Below, piece by piece: positions 15,001 to 16,085 of a DNA stretch of 16,085 bases; position 1 is the stretch's first letter; each line of letters begins with the position of its first letter. Under the pieces are notes generated by a model. It was given only the letters and a program-made list of their open reading frames with translations. It was not told the DNA's origin and searched no databases. A program made the position numbers and the translations under genes. The stretch is from CAZHFA01 sp964534945 (GTDB taxonomy: Bacteria > Bdellovibrionota_C > UBA2361 > CAKMMH01), in NCBI GenBank assembly GCA_964534945.1, contig CAZHSB010000039.1, forward strand, positions 1 through 16,085. Direction: 5' to 3'.

Positions 15001-15170
15001 ATTCTCGATAAAATTTCTCCTGCGGCTTTTTTAGTAAAAGTCGTCGCAAGAATATGATCTACGCTTTCTCCTTGGAAAAGTAGTTTTAGGTATTGTCTTG
15101 TAAGTTCGTAAGTTTTCCCAGAACCTGCGTTTGCCTTAATAACTTTTGCTATAAATAAATTTTCTGTCAT
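12060..15170 (-). CDS. addA: AddA/RecB-type helicase-nuclease (UvrD-like)
   Basis: This superfamily 1 3'-to-5' helicase with a fused RecB-family nuclease should process double-strand DNA ends for homologous recombination. Helicase motifs are in order: KANAGSGKTYEL (residues 12-23), TTFTKKAAGEI, DEFQDTS (Asp359), VGDPKQAIYGWRGG, KSYRSSP, MTIHKAKGLEFD near 671-682, and VALTRAKQH near 748-756. The nuclease follows, with GFIDRA (Asp955), IIDFKSD (Asp973, Lys975) and QIDIY near 992-996, so its catalytic core looks intact. There is no iron-sulfur cysteine set. The length, 1036 residues, is within the AddA range. AddA normally works with AddB, usually encoded just upstream, but upstream here is a divergent sigma factor gene. 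It could instead be a stand-alone RecB-like helicase as in some Bacteroidetes. No good ribosome binding site precedes the ATG. Confidence 0.88.
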   Translation of the reverse strand: MTENLFIAKVIKANAGSGKTYELTRQYLKLLFQGESVDHILATTFTKKAAGEILSRILKRLAEAILNNEKEKELLKSLNLLNQKISTEKCFDDFIKLQHKILISTMDSFFAKIATSFSVELGLNGNLRISEENEKEKIYTETIRKLCQEEEAKELSSLIRDFNDGEEKNSIDMELKEKLSSLYDIFICTPKGAWEEIKSKRNKASDKEIEVFIQRLISAPLTLTKAGKPNERFIQAIKNLIEQVRKKEFNKCCSEGLCKAVISGENKYYNVEISPAIVSILHELIDIIEAEFVDKLNRKTKALYNLLSKYVKFYEELRNKKSIIGFSDLKYILKNVVEKEKLEEIYYRLDTSVKHILLDEFQDTSLVEWELIEPIIDEILSGGEKTFFCVGDPKQAIYGWRGGVAEIFEKITPRWPHVKLEELKKSYRSSPVIIDFVNLICKNLQKTKLKDEYLDVALSWDENFPIHQAQLDIKGHVFVEGVCPPPKNEDTKENVYDVIIEKASQKVCELAKQNHNISIGVLCRSNNFVNKMITSLKGEPYNLSISQEGGVPLLDSKAVVFILAVLKYMNHTDDSLCEYEINLLASDIIKNKEIFFKDLRKRFISNGFFNVVSFLKQKIQDKISTKDNFKMEKLLELCISYDRDAIYNIDDFINNVRSARVEEPSTSNIKVMTIHKAKGLEFDAVILPELDGSMLKQAEPLTVYYDDRTEAPKKVFAHMPTIGKINEEIGKIEHQENALKIREALCILYVALTRAKQHLSIFMPIKKTTKTLNCADFILNILNPDFENNNFIYEVGDKNFYEQKEKIINTEIREKKKFQAFQKQKERKNLIIKNPSSAEGEGFYDIKNRFNLNVEQVLKKGSLYHKFYEQVDWIDKDDFVFDKKIFLDNELADNFSDIELDQAYSKFLKSFEYPKVKNRFLKSFYDKWNVDRVDILKEEQFIFRDGEVAFKGFIDRAILGYKEDKLKNIEIIDFKSDSIDNEDTISKKALFYKPQIDIYREALKRRFSKDKVDISACLLFVSVGEDYTYTYGNNNN

Positions 15171-15256
15171 AAATTTTAGTGTACCTTTTAAGAAAAAAGC
15201 AAGCTAGACACAAAAAATCTTATTTAAAATCAACATATTATCTATTTTTTTCATTT

Positions 15257-15288
15257 TTTACAAAACATTTACGCTCCTGTTACAAAAC
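15257..15288 (+). promoter_or_regulatory. Candidate sigma-gene promoter with TTACAAAAC direct repeat
   Basis: TTTACA (15257-15262) and TACAAA (15281-15286), 18 bp apart, could be -35 and -10 elements. The same DNA holds two exact copies of TTACAAAAC at 15258-15266 and 15280-15288, spaced 22 bp (two helical turns). This suggests a regulator bound on one face. On the other strand, TTGTAA with GATAAT (15242-15237) could drive addA, though 15 bp is a short spacer. The divergent region 15171-15391 shows no small gene I would accept. Confidence 0.3.
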
Positions 15289-15391
15289 TGTGACACATCG
15301 CTTTTGGAAATCTTGCACAATGTTTTTCAAATGAGGAAAGGCATGATGCTTTTTCGTGAAACAAAAAACAAAAAAATATTTGGAGAACATT

Positions 15392-16042
15392 ATGGAAAAG
15401 AGTATGAAACAATTAGAAGACATTCAATTAGTAAGATTAATAAAAGAAGAAAAAAGCCAAGAAGCATTTCAAGAAATAATAGATCGTTATGCTCAAAAAA
15501 TTTATAATCTTTCTTTTAGAATTACACGCAATAAAGAAGATGCCGAAGAAGCTTTACAAGATACATGTTTAGCAATTTTTTCAAAAATTAATTCTTTTAA
15601 AGAAGAATCTACTTTTTCAAGTTGGCTTTATAGAGTAACAAGCAATGCTTCATTCATGATAATAAGAAAAAGAAAAAAGATGGAAGCTATATCTCTTACT
15701 GATAAAGAAGAGGTAATTCCTGTGCAAGCTTTTATGAAAAATGCTTCTAACGACATTAGTTACGTAACAACTCAACATGAATTACAAAACAGATTAGAAT
15801 TAGCGATTTTAAAATTACCTGAGGAATATCAACGTATTTTTATTTTGCGTGATGTTGATAGATTAAAAAATAAAAAAATCGCAAGGTTGTTAAATTTAAG
15901 TATTCCTGCGGTAAAAGCAAAGGTTCATAGAGCTAGGCTTTTATTAAGAAAAGAGCTTCAAACTTACTATGAAGATTTTACAACAAGCAAAGAAGTTTTT
16001 GTAAGGTCAACAAAGAACAATGTAAGAAATATTGCAGTTTAA
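15392..16042 (+). CDS. RNA polymerase sigma factor, sigma-70 family, ECF type
   Basis: ECF sigma factors direct RNA polymerase to small stress or envelope regulons. I start at the ATG at 15392, because GGAG sits 6 nt upstream; an in-frame GTG at 15356 lacks a ribosome binding site. The 216-residue product has sigma region 2 near residues 15-90. Its core is the segment from NKEDAEEALQDTCLAIF to FSSWLYRVTSNASF, which binds core polymerase and the -10 element. A linker of about 45 residues follows. Region 4 lies near 135-190 (LPEEYQRIFILRDVD, then IARLLNLSIPAVKAKVHRAR), the helix-turn-helix for the -35 element. The layout is RpoE-like. The roughly 20 residues after region 4 are not family typical. 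A partner anti-sigma gene, if present, would lie past the window end. Confidence 0.93.
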   Translation: MEKSMKQLEDIQLVRLIKEEKSQEAFQEIIDRYAQKIYNLSFRITRNKEDAEEALQDTCLAIFSKINSFKEESTFSSWLYRVTSNASFMIIRKRKKMEAISLTDKEEVIPVQAFMKNASNDISYVTTQHELQNRLELAILKLPEEYQRIFILRDVDRLKNKKIARLLNLSIPAVKAKVHRARLLLRKELQTYYEDFTTSKEVFVRSTKNNVRNIAV

Positions 16043-16085
16043 TTTACAATTCATAATTCTGTTGCACTCGCGGAATATGCCTCCT
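16043..16085. other. Window end, no feature recognised
   Basis: Only 43 bases follow the sigma factor stop. They contain no start codon with a convincing ribosome binding site and no terminator hairpin. Whether an anti-sigma factor gene follows cannot be judged. Confidence 0.5.

Noticed and set aside
15304..15507. A 67-codon plus-strand frame overlapping the start of the sigma factor gene
   Set aside because: It is a frame-shifted shadow of the sigma factor coding sequence, with low-complexity Lys/Arg content and no ribosome binding site of its own.

Overview
The window is AT-rich chromosomal DNA, probably from a Gram-negative bacterium able to grow without oxygen. Evidence for two membranes is a DsbA-like lipoprotein with a clear lipobox, a Sec-exported cyclophilin and the type IV pilus alignment genes pilM, pilN and pilO. 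Evidence for anaerobic growth is a class III (glycyl-radical) ribonucleotide reductase operon. I cannot name the lineage. A small UPF0270/YheU-like protein would suit a proteobacterium or a relative, but that is weak evidence.

Layout. Positions 1-51 hold the 5' part of a tRNA on the minus strand, and the very end of the window is a perfect inverted repeat that looks like a fold-back junction. Positions 52-435 are non-coding: a GC-rich block of short hairpins and a tandem direct repeat, then AT-rich 13-bp-period repeats and a palindromic element just past the 3' end of priA. priA (436-2679, minus) is divergent from pilMNO (2798-5092, plus). pilO converges on a dsbA-like lipoprotein gene (5259-6011, minus) across a 166-bp gap with two more copies of the palindromic element and the same 13-bp-period repeat. 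A periplasmic cyclophilin gene (6153-6707, plus) is divergent from the dsbA-like gene. It converges on a four-gene minus-strand operon read in the order nrdD, nrdH-like redoxin, nrdG, GNAT acetyltransferase (11541 down to 6780). Upstream of nrdD is a promoter flanked by two NrdR-box-like sites, then a likely terminator. Next come a minus-strand AddA/RecB-type helicase-nuclease gene and an overlapping yheU-like gene (15170 down to 11873). A divergent sigma-70-family regulator gene (15392-16042, plus) closes the window.

How the genes work together. NrdD makes deoxyribonucleotides anaerobically, NrdG installs its glycyl radical, and the redoxin is the likely electron donor; NrdR probably represses the operon. 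PriA and the AddA-like protein both serve recombination-dependent replication and repair. PilM, PilN and PilO form the inner-membrane alignment platform of a type IV pilus, but pilP and pilQ are not next to them. The DsbA-like lipoprotein and the cyclophilin form a divergent pair for envelope protein folding.

The most interesting signals are non-coding: the composite repeat found in the same order after two unrelated genes, the paired NrdR boxes at exactly 32-bp spacing, terminator-like hairpins inside two divergent intergenic regions, and the fold-back at the window start. I did not find an obviously new multi-gene system. The GNAT gene inside the nrd operon is the nearest to an unexplained gene association.
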